Part shown: in pieces, positions 8,451-19,700 of the stretch | Position numbering within the stretch: the stretch's first letter is position 1 | Layout of the letters: each line of letters begins with the position of its first letter | Assembly (NCBI GenBank): GCA_963821735.1 | Contig: CAWGFK010000055.1 | Location: 868,001-932,000 of the forward strand | DNA length: 64,000 bases | Source: Laspinema sp963821735 | Lineage (GTDB): Bacteria; Cyanobacteriota; Cyanobacteriia; Cyanobacteriales; Laspinemataceae | Reading direction: 5' to 3' | Translations under genes and position numbers: made by a program | Notes under the pieces: model-generated | Databases searched by the model: none | Seen by the model: only the letters and a program-made list of their open reading frames with translations | What the model was told of the DNA's origin: nothing

Positions 8451-9122
8451 ATGGTAATGACCCAAGATAGACCGCTAGCCGCAGTATTCCGTCAGATGGG
8501 AAGTGGATCGTTTCCCCCAGTGGTGGAGAATTACGAACGAGGAAAGACCATCTTTTTCCCTGGGGATCCCGCTGAACGGGTTTATTTTTTACTCAAAGGT
8601 GCCGTTAAGCTATCCCGAGTCTATGAAGCCGGAGAAGAAATTACCGTGGCCCTGCTGCGGGAAAATAGTGTATTTGGGGTACTCTCCCTGATTACGGGCC
8701 ATCGTTCGGACCGCTTTTATCATGCCGTTGCCTTTACCCCCGTCGAGTTGCTTTCGGTGCCGATTGACCAGGTGGAAAAGGCACTCAAGGAAGATCCCGA
8801 CCTGTCCATGTTGATGTTGCGCGGCTTATCTTCCCGGATTTTACAGACGGAAATGATGATTGAAACTTTGGCCCACCGGGACATGGGATCGCGGTTGGTG
8901 AGTTTTCTGCTGATTTTGTGTCGGGATTTTGGGATACCGACTTCCGAGGGGATTACGATTGATTTAAAGCTGTCCCATCAGGCGATCGCCGAAGCCATTG
9001 GCTCAACTCGGGTCACGGTCACTCGTTTGTTGGGGGATCTGCGTTGTGAACAGATGATTTCGATTCATAAAAAGAAGATCACCGTTCATAATCCCGTGGC
9101 CTTGAGTCAGCAATTTACTTGA
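8451..9122 (+). CDS. ntcA: Global nitrogen regulator NtcA
   Basis: CRP-family transcription factor that activates nitrogen-assimilation genes when 2-oxoglutarate signals nitrogen shortage. The 223-residue length is typical for NtcA. Visible parts: the cyclic-nucleotide-binding-type beta roll with FFPGDPAERVYFLLKGAVKL (about 33-52), the long dimerisation helix (LSSRILQTEMMIETLAHRDM), and a C-terminal helix-turn-helix whose recognition helix is AIAEAIGSTRVTVTRLLGDL (about 180-199), as in other NtcA proteins. AAGGA precedes the start at good spacing; an in-frame ATG two codons downstream (8457) is an alternative. A GTA-N8-TAC box about 100 bases upstream supports autoregulation. Confidence 0.97.
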   Translation: MVMTQDRPLAAVFRQMGSGSFPPVVENYERGKTIFFPGDPAERVYFLLKGAVKLSRVYEAGEEITVALLRENSVFGVLSLITGHRSDRFYHAVAFTPVELLSVPIDQVEKALKEDPDLSMLMLRGLSSRILQTEMMIETLAHRDMGSRLVSFLLILCRDFGIPTSEGITIDLKLSHQAIAEAIGSTRVTVTRLLGDLRCEQMISIHKKKITVHNPVALSQQFT

Positions 9123-9535
9123 TTTGAACAAAACAGAGGTCAACCTTAACACACAATAGGGCAGAGCAAATCAGGGAATCGGGGATCGGGGTGAGAATGA
9201 GTCAGTCTTCCGTTGATTTTCTGCCCTGGGGGGACTTTCAGAGAGTACAGTCTCCTTGAAGCCGTTGTTGACAAAACTCAGGCGAATCAGGGGACTGGGA
9301 CGGACAGAATGGGCGATCGCCCGTAGGCTCAACAACGGCTCATCCGGGCAGCGAGTGTGAGAGGTTGAGTTCATGCAGGCATTTAGCGAAACAAGGACAG
9401 GATACTGCCATTAGAATCGGCATTGGGATCTGTTATAGTGCAAAAGAGCGGAACTTTGCCAGAGGTCCTAGCAGAGTATTTTAGCTCCACAAGTTTTTGT
9501 CTCGGCTAGATCTGGACGGAGTTGAATAAGTAGTG
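9123..9535. other. Intergenic region, nothing recognised
   Basis: Apart from one HIP1-type site near 9314, no gene, RNA or strong repeat is seen. It follows ntcA and precedes the DUF3084 gene, whose promoter should lie at its right end. Confidence 0.4.
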
Positions 9536-11303
9536 ATGACGAGCGCATACGTCCTGATACTCGCTGTGTTGGTCTTGGGGGGGTTGCTCGCTACCCTGGG
9601 CGATCGCCTCGGTACTAAAGTCGGTAAGGCCCGTTTAAGTCTGTTTGGTCTGCGCCCAAGACAAACCGCTACAGTGGTCACCATTGTCACTGGGTTAATG
9701 ATTGCTGCCTCAACTTTGAGTATCCTATTTGCCACGAGTAAATCGTTGCGAGTGGGTGTGTTTCAACTGGATGAAAAACTCAAAGAATTGCGAGAAGCTC
9801 AGAAGGAACTCGTCGCAGTGGTGACCCAAAAACAGCAGGTGGAAGCCCAACTCAACCAAGCCCGAGAACAGCAGGTGGTGGCGCAACAACAATTAAATGA
9901 GATTGATCGCTCATTGCAAGGGGCGATCCAAAAACAAGCCGAGACTGAAGCTCAATTGAATCAGACTCAGGGGGAACTGAATCAAACTCAAACCAACTCA
10001 GCGGCATTCAAACCGATTTTGAGAAAGCTAGAACCGAACTCAGTCGGATTGAAGGGAAATTCGCTCGCGCTCAAAGTCAGCTTGAGGAGGTTTCCCAACA
10101 GGCGCAGAAGCTGCGGGATGATATTGTCACCCTGCAATTAGAACGGCGGGAGTTGATCGAACAGGGGGAGCAAGTTAGAGCCACGATTGTCCAACGGGAC
10201 CGGGAACTGGCGCTCAAACAGGCTGAAATTGAGCAGCAACGGCAGGAAGCGGCACAGCAGCGGCAGTTGCTCACGGAACAGAAACGCCAACTGGATGAGC
10301 AAATTCGCCAACTAGCGCAACAGCAGCAGCAAATTGCCCTTCAAGAAGGGGATATTGCCCAACAACAGGAGCAAATGGCGGCACAGGCGGCAGAAATTGC
10401 CCAACAAAAGCAGGCGATCGCCACTCAACAAGAGGAGTTAGGGGACCAGGAACAGGAAATCGCGAGGCAGGAATTGGAAATTGCCCAGCAAACAGCAGGC
10501 GATCGCCCTTCAGGAGGAGGAAATTGCCGAGCGCGATCGCCAAATTTCTGAGCAGGAAGTGGCGATCGCCCAACAGCGCACGTTATTGAAACAGTTAGGC
10601 ACTCAACAAGCGTTTCTCCAAGGGGAAGTTGAAAGTCTGGAACGGGATTTTCAATTGTTGCGGGAAGGAACCGTTGCCATTCGCCGGAATCAAGTGTTGG
10701 CTTCCGGGGTCTTGCGGGTCCTCCGCCCGGAAACCGGCACCGGAAGCAACCAAGCAATTGTTAACGGAAGCCAATTTGGCGGCGATCTCCTTGATTCGTC
10801 CCGGAACCACCCAACTGAATGAATGGGCGATCGCGATTACAGATACGGAACTGGACCAACTCATTGGCCAAATTGATGATGGTCAAGATTATGTGGTCAG
10901 AATTCTCTCTGCTGCCAATTATTTGTTGGGTGAACGGCAGGTAAATGTTTTTGCCGATGCAGTGCCTAATCAGGTGGTTTTCAATGAAGGAGAACTGGTA
11001 GCCACGACTGCGGTCCGGCCCTCGGAAATGAGTGAAGATGAGATTAAAGAACAATTGAATTTATTGTTAGCTGCCGCTAACTTTAGAGCAAGGCGATCGG
11101 GAATTGTAACGGATTCTATCCAAGTGGGAGATGGTCGTCTGGCCGCTTTGATGGAATTTCTGAAGCAGCTTCCAGACTCTCAAGAAAATGATGAACCGGG
11201 GATTATTCAAGCGATTTCCGCTGGTCAAACTTATACCTCGGGTCCACTGACTTTAGAGTTTAAGGTAGTTCATCAGGGCAAAGTTGTGTTTCCCACGGAG
11301 TAG
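9536..11303 (+). pseudogene. DUF3084 coiled-coil membrane protein with three frameshifts
   Basis: A cyanobacterial DUF3084 protein of unknown function. It has two N-terminal membrane helices (about residues 1-22 and 42-62), a long glutamine-rich coiled coil (about 75-360) and a conserved C-terminal domain ending in LEFKVVHQGKVVF. Three single-base shifts break it: near 10000 (a base lost, frame 2 to frame 1), near 10490 (a base gained, frame 1 to frame 2) and near 10725 (a base gained, frame 2 to frame 3). Correcting them restores one protein of about 588 residues. All three lie in short homopolymers or Q-rich repeats. The DUF3084-yqgF gene order is common in cyanobacteria. Sequence error is as likely as true inactivation. 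Confidence 0.8.
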
Positions 11304-11428
11304 GAGACTGGGGTGACCATTTGCCGGTTGGGTTCTGGGTTAATCTGAATAAAGGTCACAGCAGAATTGTCGGAATACTTGTCAGAGTATTTTCAAGTTA
11401 TAGGGATAATTGAAAAGGAAAATAAGCA

Positions 11429-11854
11429 ATGGGTAATGCTCAAACAGATACAGTAATTTTGGGCTTCGATCCGGGCCGGTTAAAGTGTGGGATTGCCGTG
11501 ATGAATAGTCGGGGCAAACTGTTAGTGCATGAAGTGGTTCCGGCGGAAGAGGCAATCACAGTGATTGAATCTTTCTTTCAAGAGTTTGGGGTTGAGCTGC
11601 TGGTGATTGGCGATCGCACCACGTCGAAAAAGTGGCAAGAACATATTACCGAATCCCTCTCTATCCCGTTACCCATTGTGCAAGTGGATGAACGCTACAG
11701 CACCTTACAAGCGCGCGATCGCTATTGGGAAATGTATCCACCTCGGGGATTGACAAGGCTGATTCCCCCAGGAATGCGCCAACCCCCAAGGGCGATCGAT
11801 GATATCGTCGCCATTCTCTTAATTGAGCGATATTTAGCCACCTTACCCGGTTGA
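11429..11854 (+). CDS. YqgF/RuvX-like RNase H-fold nuclease family protein
   Basis: A 141-residue RNase H-fold protein related to YqgF (RuvX), the pre-16S rRNA processing nuclease and putative Holliday-junction resolvase. Family residues visible are the first acidic strand LGFDPGRLKCGIAV (Asp at about 13), LLVIGDRTTSKKW (about 66-78), the QVDERYST motif (about 93-100) and a final acidic site AIDDIVAILL (about 126-135). It differs from canonical YqgF in the GNP-type central motif and may belong to a cyanobacterial subgroup. AAGGA is well spaced before ATG 11429. It follows the DUF3084 gene on the same strand with a 125-base gap. Confidence 0.8.
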   Translation: MGNAQTDTVILGFDPGRLKCGIAVMNSRGKLLVHEVVPAEEAITVIESFFQEFGVELLVIGDRTTSKKWQEHITESLSIPLPIVQVDERYSTLQARDRYWEMYPPRGLTRLIPPGMRQPPRAIDDIVAILLIERYLATLPG

Positions 11855-11884
11855 AAATTCATTCCTCAACCCAAGGCAACACTG

Positions 11885-12148
11885 CTACAACTGCGCTCGA
11901 ATGGTGAAAGAATAGTCTCCCCCCGGTTCGAGTTGATAATCGCATTTTTCTAAAAACCGTCCCAAAGGTTCTTGAATTAAAGCGCGTCCCTGGGACGGTT
12001 CGATCGCCAATTTACCCACACGAAAACACCACCGGAAACTCCAACTAAAATCTCCGGCACTGACTTCCCCTTCTAGGGTGCCCCGTTGCCAAGACTGATT
12101 CAGCACTCGAACGTGGGCAGTGGTTCTAGGGACTCGCTTCCTACTCAC
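11885..12148 (-). CDS. DUF3146 family protein
   Basis: An 87-residue cytoplasmic protein of the cyanobacterial DUF3146 family, recognised from its conserved pattern: TTAHVRVLNQSWQRGTLEGE at the start, FSWSFRWCFRVGKL in the middle and QLEPGGDYSFTIRA at the end. The function is unknown. The sequence looks like a small all-beta domain. Its start overlaps the pth stop codon by four bases (ATGA), so the two are translationally coupled and probably co-transcribed. Confidence 0.8.
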   Translation of the reverse strand: MSRKRVPRTTAHVRVLNQSWQRGTLEGEVSAGDFSWSFRWCFRVGKLAIEPSQGRALIQEPLGRFLEKCDYQLEPGGDYSFTIRAQL

Positions 12149-12780
12149 GGCTTTGTTCCGACCACACTGCGACTATTGTAAAGACTCATGGCTTTTTCGC
12201 AGCCTTCCTTGAGACTGAGTTCGATCGCATCCCGAACCAGGTACATCACCTCCGATACCACGGGTTTCTCATCTGGGGTGAACTTCCCCAACACATGAGA
12301 AATCGTATCCGTTTCCGGTTTCCCATCTCCCGGTTTACCGATTCCCACCCGTAACCTGGGGAAGTCCTGGGTGCTCAAATGGGCGATCGTGGATTTGATG
12401 CCATTGTGACCCCCAGCGGACCCGGAAAGGCGCATCCGCAAGCGTCCCACGGGCAGATCCATATCATCATAAATCGTCAGGACCGATTGGGGGGGCAGTT
12501 TATACCAATCGGTGACAGCGCGAATCGCTTGTCCGGACCGATTCATGTAAGTAAGGGGCTTAAGTAGGTAGATTTTATTCCCTTTTGGCCCTCGACCCTC
12601 GCCAAAAAGTCCCTGAAAACGGCGGTTTTCTGAGAGCGAAATTTGCCAGGACCGGGCAAGCATATCGACGGCAGCGAACCCGATATTATGGCGGGTTTCA
12701 TGGTATTTGGCTTCTGGATTTCCCAATCCAACAATCAGTTGAGGAATCACCAGAGGAACGGATGTCTCGCTTGCTGTCAT
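12145..12780 (-). CDS. pth: Peptidyl-tRNA hydrolase
   Basis: Cleaves the ester bond of peptidyl-tRNAs released from stalled ribosomes and recycles tRNA. The 211-residue protein has the catalytic histidine in ETRHNIGF (about residue 31), the substrate-binding asparagines in TYMNRSGQA and GGHNGIKS, and the conserved YDDMDLPVGRLR. The N-terminus is about ten residues longer than in many bacteria; a GTG is not needed because ATG 12780 is in frame. It overlaps the downstream DUF3146 gene by four bases. Confidence 0.96.
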   Translation of the reverse strand: MTASETSVPLVIPQLIVGLGNPEAKYHETRHNIGFAAVDMLARSWQISLSENRRFQGLFGEGRGPKGNKIYLLKPLTYMNRSGQAIRAVTDWYKLPPQSVLTIYDDMDLPVGRLRMRLSGSAGGHNGIKSTIAHLSTQDFPRLRVGIGKPGDGKPETDTISHVLGKFTPDEKPVVSEVMYLVRDAIELSLKEGCEKAMSLYNSRSVVGTKP

Positions 12781-13010
12781 GGCAGTTTTGAAGTCAGATG
12801 TTAAGATTTTGCGTTGAGATTATCGGGACTATTGCTGATTTGTTCATGCCGCCTTACCGAGTCTGGGATGGCACCCTGCCGGAGATAGCGGGAGGCATGA
12901 AACGAGGAATCCCGCCAAGGGAGGGGCTTGGGCTGGATTCGCCCCCATCCTTCGTGGGATAATTTTAGGATTGGCAATGGAGCATAACAAGGGACAAATA
13001 TTTGCCTCTT

Positions 13011-13061
13011 AGCCCGCGTAGGCGGGCTTCGTCCGTATAGCCCCACCCTTTAGGGTGCGGG
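13011..13061. repeat. Tandem hairpins downstream of tatA
   Basis: Two adjacent perfect hairpins: AGCCCGC-GTAG-GCGGGCT (13011-13028) and CACCC-TTTA-GGGTG (13044-13057). They lie just past the tatA stop codon and may stop tatA transcription, although no T run follows. The arrangement also resembles the subterminal hairpins left by IS200/IS605-type elements, but no tnpA or tnpB fragment is present. Confidence 0.45.
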
Positions 13062-13071
13062 TATTTGCCGA

Positions 13072-13341
13072 CTAGCCTTGTTCAGAGGATGGGATGGCTT
13101 CTTCGGGGGAGACGGAACTTGCAACTTTCTGAGATTCAGCGGGTTTAGCCGGTTGGGATGCCTCAATTTGTTGCGCCTCGCGCTTGATTTCGCTTTCAAA
13201 TTCCCGACTGGCATCCTGGAATCCGCGAATGGCTTTTCCCAGACTGCGACCGATTTCCGGCAACTTTTTGGGTCCAAAAATGAGAAGGGCGATCGTCAGA
13301 ATCACCATGATTTCGGGCAAACCCATGCCAAAGATATTCAC
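13072..13341 (-). CDS. tatA: Sec-independent protein translocase subunit TatA
   Basis: TatA forms the pore of the twin-arginine translocase, which moves folded proteins across the thylakoid and plasma membranes. The 89-residue protein starts with a short membrane helix, then the diagnostic hinge FGPKKLPEIGRSLGKAI (about residues 20-36), an amphipathic helix and a proline/serine-rich acidic tail. I chose GTG 13341 because GGAGG lies just upstream and the protein then begins with the family-typical NIFGMGLPE; a start at 13395 would add 18 residues that overlap the psbH terminator. It is downstream of psbH on the same strand but separated by a strong terminator. Confidence 0.9.
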   Translation of the reverse strand: MNIFGMGLPEIMVILTIALLIFGPKKLPEIGRSLGKAIRGFQDASREFESEIKREAQQIEASQPAKPAESQKVASSVSPEEAIPSSEQG

Positions 13342-13376
13342 GCAGACCTCCAACAGAGCACTGGTTATTAGTATAG

Positions 13377-13428
13377 AAAAAAAAATCCCGGTCAAACCGG
13401 GAAAGCAGGGATACGGAGGATCCCTGCT
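13377..13428 (-). terminator. Rho-independent terminator of psbH with adjacent hairpin
   Basis: Read on the minus strand, a hairpin AGCAGGGAT/ATCCCTGCT (13404-13428) is followed by CCCGGT-TTG-ACCGGG and then an uninterrupted run of T residues (13377-13386). This is a textbook intrinsic terminator just past the psbH stop codon. Confidence 0.85.
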
Positions 13429-13448
13429 CTAGGGGCGATCGCCGTAAG

Positions 13449-13652
13449 TTAGCGCCCGAGGGTGGTCCAATCCACATCGACTCCATTGAGGAGCAACGAA
13501 GAGTTATAGATTTGCAGGATAATCACTAAGAACAGGAAAAATAGCAGCATGAACACGCCCATCAGAGGGGTGGTGCCCCAACCCGGGGAGACTTTACCAT
13601 ATTCTGCATTTAACGGTCTGAGTAGATTTCCTAATTTTGTTTGCTGTGCCAT
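13449..13652 (-). CDS. psbH: Photosystem II protein PsbH
   Basis: PsbH is a single-helix subunit at the edge of the PSII core, close to CP47, and is needed for stable assembly and QB-site function. The 67-residue protein has the conserved N-terminus MAQQTKLGNLLRPLNAEYGK, then PGWGTTPLMG leading into one membrane helix (about residues 28-50) and the C-terminus NSSLLLNGVDVDW, all as in other cyanobacteria. Divergent psbN lies 81 bases upstream, the usual cyanobacterial arrangement. Confidence 0.97.
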   Translation of the reverse strand: MAQQTKLGNLLRPLNAEYGKVSPGWGTTPLMGVFMLLFFLFLVIILQIYNSSLLLNGVDVDWTTLGR

Positions 13653-13733
13653 GGGTCACCTCTTATTCTGGACGGCGAAAATTAATGTTTTGTAATATTC
13701 TATAGGAATCGGACTCATAATTTTACTTAAAAT

Positions 13734-13874
13734 ATGGAAAATCTGGAACCGGCAACAGTTCTTAGCATCGGGATTGGCGCGATCCTCGTAGCGATCGCGG
13801 CTTTTTCTATCTACACCTCCTTTGGCCCCCCTTCTAAGGAATTGGCCGATCCCTTCGACGATCACGACGATTAA
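13734..13874 (+). CDS. psbN: PsbN, photosystem II assembly factor
   Basis: A 46-residue single-helix protein beginning MENLEPATVLSIGIGAILV and ending SKELADPFDDHDD, a clear match to PsbN. PsbN was first listed as a PSII subunit but is now regarded as a factor for PSII repair and reaction-centre assembly. It is divergent from psbH, so the 81 bases between them hold both promoters. It is intact and of normal length. Confidence 0.95.
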   Translation: MENLEPATVLSIGIGAILVAIAAFSIYTSFGPPSKELADPFDDHDD

Positions 13875-13919
13875 CCCTTTGGATCCAGCGTCCCCTGGCG
13901 CTGGGCCTTCATCAATTCT

Positions 13920-16650
13920 TTACCGCCAATTCCCCACCAAAATATAAGGGGACCAAAAATAGGGAGTGCGATACCGTCCTTCCCGCAACAAACTCACCTG
14001 AGCCCGTCGGAGGGCTTCGGCTTTCGTGATTCCCTCTCCCTGGGCTAATTCTTGATAAAATCGCACCATTAACGCCGCTGTGGATTCATCGCTGACTTGC
14101 CATAAGGTGGCGATCGTACTCCTGGCCCCTGCTCGAATCGCCACCCCCGCCAATCCTAAAGCAGCGCGACTATCTCCCGATGCGGTTTCGCAGGCACTAA
14201 AAACAAGTAACTCAATTGGACGAGATAACTCTTGTTCCTTCTGACGCAGTAAGCCATCTAACTCTTTGACATTAATCCGACCATCCCAGGTTAAAATAAA
14301 CGTTCGTTCTGCTTGGGAACTAAATTGACCGTGAGTGGCAATATGAACCACCGGAACTTGAGAGGAATTGATAATCTCTTGTAAATTAAGTTGGGTAAAC
14401 TCCTGATTAAATAACACTTCCGACGGAAAATTCTCCTGAATTGCCTGTAATTCTTGCTCCACATTTTCCAAGGCAGAAAAGCCTTGTCTGGCTTCCGATA
14501 ACCCAGCAGTTAATAGTTCGAGTTCTTCCTCAGCTAAAGGTTGGGGAGGCAAAAGTTGCAGTCCGGGTGTGAGCGCAACGCTATAATTTTCAATTAGATA
14601 TTGAGTTCCATCATGAAGGGCAGCCATTGGCACATTTCGCAACTGCCCATCCAGGACAAAAACGAGGGTTTGAATCTGACTTTGTTTTAAATCCGCTTCC
14701 GCAGGGCGAATTAACCAATCATAAATCTGTTGAGAATTTTGTAAGACAACCCGGTTCCTTCCAGCCTGCCGTCCGATTTCTTGTTGAATTTCATTGAGCT
14801 TACTGTCAATTTCAGATTGGGCGACAAATGTGGTATAGAGCCGTAAGGGAGAGTTGGGTAAGGCGACAATTACGGCTAATCTTTCCGGTAAAATAATCGG
14901 ATAAATCACCGCTGCGGTGGTATCAATTTCGTCAATTTGAATTGGTTTGGCATCTAAACAGGCTTCTTGGAAAAAGTTATCCAATTCAGCGAGTTGCAGG
15001 GATTCGATCGCCTGCCTTGCTTGCCGTAAATTCTCTTGCGTCGGCGCTTCATTCGGATCGGTTAATAAGTCCACCAGTTCCCGATAAACAGGTTCGACAC
15101 CTTCCCGAAAAGAAAACTGCACATCGGGATTATCCGGATTGATAGAGGCTAAATCTTGGCGCAGAGACTGGAGGGTCTCGATCGCCACGGTATAAGCTAC
15201 CACTGCCTCCGGTTTCTTCCCTTGTTCCTTCATCAATCGCCCGACTTGCCACTGCCACCGATAGGCAATATCCGAGGCATCAATCCCTTGTGCGATCATC
15301 AGCGCTTGTTGAGTCAACTTTTGGGCTTCCTGAGATTGGGCAGCGAGTTCGTATAAATGGCCCAAACTGCCCAAGGCGTAGGATTCTGCCCGGGGGTCCT
15401 GGAGGGTTTTAGCCTGTTGGACAGCGGTGGCTAATCCGGTAGCAATTTCTCTCAAGTGGCGATCGCTTAAAGGAGAGTCCGGGGATGAGTCGGTGAGGAA
15501 CAACTTGATTAAACTGTGAGATAAGTGAATGCGATCGTACACCGCACCGCGACTGGGGGGCAATTCATCCAGTTGAACTTGAATGTCCGGCAGTAATGCT
15601 TGTGCCTCGGAGACTTGTGCTAAATCGATGAGTAAGGCAAGCTGGTTGAGTTGCGATCGCAATCGAATCGTAGGAGATGTAGAGAGTTCAGCCACTTGAC
15701 GATAAGCAGCAAGGGCGGTTTGCCATTCCGCTTCCGCAGTTTGTGAGTCATTGAGGACTAAGGCTTTTTGAGCCATTGCCCTTGCTGTATTTCCTAAACT
15801 AAACTGGGCGGAGGCGATCGCCGAGGGTTGACGCATACTTTGGGCGATCGTCAAACTTTGTTGTAACAGTTCCCGGGATTGTTCTAACTCTCCAACCGCC
15901 CGTAAAGCGTTGCCTAAACTGCGTAAACCCGTGGCTTTGAGGAGGGAGTTGGGTTCACCTTGTAACGCCTGCTCTACCTCCCCTAACGTTTGGCGCGATC
16001 GCCTGTAAAGCCCCAAAGCCTGCATCGCTTGCGCCACATTAATCTGACTCCCGATCGCCCCTTCCCGGTCCTCCAATTTCTCATAAAGAGCCGTCGCCTC
16101 CTGCCAAGTTGTGAGAGCCTGGTCCGATTGTCCCAAAGCGTAATACAGATGACCTTGAGTATTCAACGCCTGAGCCAAAATCGGCAAACGCTGAGAATCC
16201 AACCGTTTCGATTGTGAGAGTTGCAGGAGAGACAGACAAGAAGAGACAGCCTCCGTTGCCGGTTGCCATTGTCCGAGTTGCTGATAAGCGAGGGATAAAT
16301 AATTCAGAGCCAAGGCTTCATGAAATGGCTCTCCAGCGCCATTAAATGCCGTTGCTGCTGCTTGCCAAACCGTTGGCTGCTTGGGAAAACTGTTCTGATT
16401 GGAAGAACGTGAGACCTTGTTCCAGCAGTGGCAGAGCATCCGGTGCCGATTGAGCCACAGCTACGGAATGGGGAGGGAAGGGGAACAGAGAGAGAGGATT
16501 GAACGGCATCGGACTCGTGGCGATCGCTGCCGCAATTCCCACCCCCAAACCGAAGTGCAGCAGCCGTTTTCCCACTGCCGACTGCTTTAAAAATCGATAA
16601 AACCGAGAAAAACGAGCGATCGGCTTCAGTACCCTATCTTGTCCTTTCAT
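13920..16650 (-). pseudogene. TPR-CHAT domain protein with one frameshift
   Basis: The intended product of about 910 residues has a signal-type helix (about residues 30-50), TPR repeats over about 60-430 and a C-terminal caspase-like CHAT domain (about 620-910). The CHAT catalytic pair is visible: histidine in VVHIATHGQFSS and cysteine in LLVFSACETASGD. A single extra base near 16370-16380 separates the first about 90 residues from the rest; joining the frames gives a continuous TPR start. GAAGGGGG precedes ATG 16650. CHAT proteases cut specific partners, for example gasdermins or Csx30 in known systems; the target here is unknown. It is the last gene of the cyclase-DUF928-hemagglutinin run. 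Confidence 0.85.
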
Positions 16651-16713
16651 TTCACCCCCTTCAAATTAACCCATTCAGTCCTAAACCGTTGCGATTCTTA
16701 AGCTCAAACCGGC

Positions 16714-19700
16714 TTAATTGGCAAGACAAGCAGCAGGCGTAACCGTCCGATTTTGTAACGTCACCTCCGACCCTTGCGCCACCAGTTCCATTTTCCCTTG
16801 AGCATTCACCACCCATCCTTGAGCTTCCACCAGTGGAGGCGTAGGAGAGGATACAACAGGATTTGAAGCATCAGCAACCGAGGAAGTCTGACGATTCGCG
16901 CCACTCAACACCCCAGCAATTCCGGGTCGTAAATCCAACCAAGTCGCCTCATCGCTAATCGCTTCAATCGGATTAGGCGGTAACCCCCCCCTTCCTGTCA
17001 CAATAAACTCACTTTGCTGCTGACCCGGACGACAGCTAGAATCAATCTGTTGAGCCACATCCGTTAACGTAGTCGGTAACTCCACCAATCCCGAAGTCGG
17101 GTCAATTTCGGGAGTATTGATACTCACCGTGCCACTCAGGGAAGAATCCGCCCCGGTTGCCGTAATATCACTGTTAGAAGTTGGACTCTCACGAAATTCA
17201 GTCCCAAAGATAGCTTGAGCATCAATCGTCACCGTACCCCCCTGAGCTTGTTCAGAATTGGCATTAATATTGCTATTTTCCAAAGCAGCCAGAACTTCTG
17301 TGGTGATATTAATATTACCGCCCGTTGCAGAACCCGTGGCATTGGTGGTGATATTGCTATTGCGCCGCATGATTAAGGAATTGCCGAAATTTCAATGTTA
17401 CCTTCACTGCCGGATTGGGTATCAGCAGTAATCGAGGATTGAGTGTCTAGGAAGAGGCGATCGGTATTCACCCGCAACACCCCCGGGGAGAAATCACCAA
17501 TGGCACTCACACTGATTCGCGCCCCATCTCGCAGAGTCACTTCATCAGCGCGAACTGATGACATTTCCAGCATTACCATCGCCGATTGTCTCAGAAGAGA
17601 TGCTAGCTCCATCGGTGAGGGTTAACTGACCTGTTTCAATTGTCAAGTTACCTGCATCTCCTGTAGCTCCTGGACCGACTTCAGTCTGTAAGCTACTACC
17701 TAAATCCCTCAGCCATCAAACCCGCTCAAGGTCACCGATTCAGTAGCCCGAATAGTCAGATCGTCCCGCATTGCCTTGATCCCACGGTTGAGGAGGAGAT
17801 ATAGGCTCCATCGTTGAGGGTTAACTGAGCCGTTTCAATTGTAAGGTTACCTGCATTTCCTGTGGCTCCGCTGATCGACTCAGTCTGAGATAAAGCTAGG
17901 AAATCCACCGCCATCTAACCCACTCAAGGTCACCGAATTCAGTAGCACAACAGTCAAATTACCTGCATTCCCTTGTCCCAAAGTTGAAGAGGAATTGAGG
18001 CCCCATCATTGAGGGTTAACTGAGCTGTTTCAATTGTAAGGTTACCTGCATCTCCAATAGCTTCTAAACCGACTATCGTCTGTAATATACTGCCAGATCC
18101 ATCATCATCTAACCCACTTAAGGTCACTGATTCAGTAGCGCGAACGGTCAAGTTACCTGCATTACCTTCTGCGAAAGTTGAGGTAAAAATACTGGAGCCA
18201 TCATTGAGGGTTAATTCAACAGTTTCTAAAGTGATAGCCCCTGCATTCCCTTGTCCCAAAGTTGAGGCGTGATTGAGGCATCATCATTGAGGGTTAACTG
18301 AGCCGTTTCAATTGTAAGGTTACCTGCATCTCCAATAGCTTCTGAACCGACTATCGTCTGTAATGAACTGCCAAATCCATAATCATCTAACCCACTCAAT
18401 ATCACGGATTCAGTAGCGCGAACGGTCAAGTTCCCTGCATTCCCTTGTCCCAAAGTAGAGGTCCTGATGTCGGCCCCATCATTGAGGGTTAACTGAGCCG
18501 TTTCAATTGTAAGGTTACCTGCATTTCCAATAGATTCTCAAAGTGACTTGGGTCTGTAACCTACTGCCAAATCCATCACCATCTAACCCACTCAAGGTCA
18601 CGGATTCAGTGGCGCGAACCGTCAAGTTACCTGCATTACCTTGTCCCAAAGTTGAAGTAAAAATCTCGGAGCCATCATTGAGGGTTAATTCAGCCGTTTC
18701 TAGAGTGATAGTGCCTGCATTCCCTTGTCCGAAAGTTGAAGTCGTGATTGAGGCTCCATCATTGAGGGTTAACTGAGCCGTTTCAATTGTAAGGCTACCT
18801 GCATCTCCAATAGCTTTTGAATTGACTATTGTCTCTAATGTACTGCCAAATCCATCATCATCTAATCCACTTAAGGTCACGGATTCAGTAGCGCGAACAG
18901 TTAAGTTACCTGCATTCCCTTCTCCAAAGGTTGAGGTGGAAATCTCGGAGCCATCATTGAGGGTTAATTCAGCAGTTTCTAGAGTGATAGCGCCTGCATT
19001 CCCTTGTCCAAAAGTTGAGGTTGTGATTGAAGCATCATCATTGAGGGTTAACTGAGCCGTTTCAATTGTAAGGCTACCTGCATCTCCAATAGTTTCTAAA
19101 CCGACTCTCGTCTCTAATGTACTGCCAAATCCATCATCATCTAATCCACTTAAGGTTACGGATTCAGTAGCGCGAACGGTTAAGTTACCTGCATTCCCTT
19201 CTCCAAAGGTTGAGGTGGAAATCTCGGAGCTATCATTGAGGGTTAATTCAACAGTTTCTAAAGTGATAGCGCCTGCATTCCCTTGTCCCAAAGTTGAGGT
19301 TGTGATTGAAGCATCATCATTGAGGGTTAACTGAGCCGTTTCAATTGTAAGGCTACCTGCATCTCCAATAGCTTCTGGACCGACTATTGTCTGTAATCTA
19401 CTGCCAAATCCATCATCATCTAACCCATTTAAGGTCACTGATTCAGTAGCGCGAACGGTCAAGTTACCTGCATTCCCTTGTCCAAAAGTTGAAGTCGTGA
19501 TTAAGGCTCCATCATTCAGGGTTAATTCAGCAGTTTCTATTGTAAGGTTACCTGCATTTCCAATAGCTTCTAAACCGACTACGGTCTGTAAACTACTGTT
19601 GCGTCCCCTGCTATTTAACCCACTTAAGGTCACTGATTCAGTAGCGCGAACGGTTAAGTTACCTGCATTCCCTTCTCCGAAGGTTGAGGTAGAAATCTCG

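Noticed and set aside
9990..10750. Programmed ribosomal frameshifting in the DUF3084 gene
   Set aside because: Three shifts of different direction with no slippery sequence plus structure, and other genes show the same pattern.
13011..13061. IS200/IS605 element end
   Set aside because: The tandem hairpins are suggestive, but no transposase or TnpB fragment is present, so only a repeat is listed.
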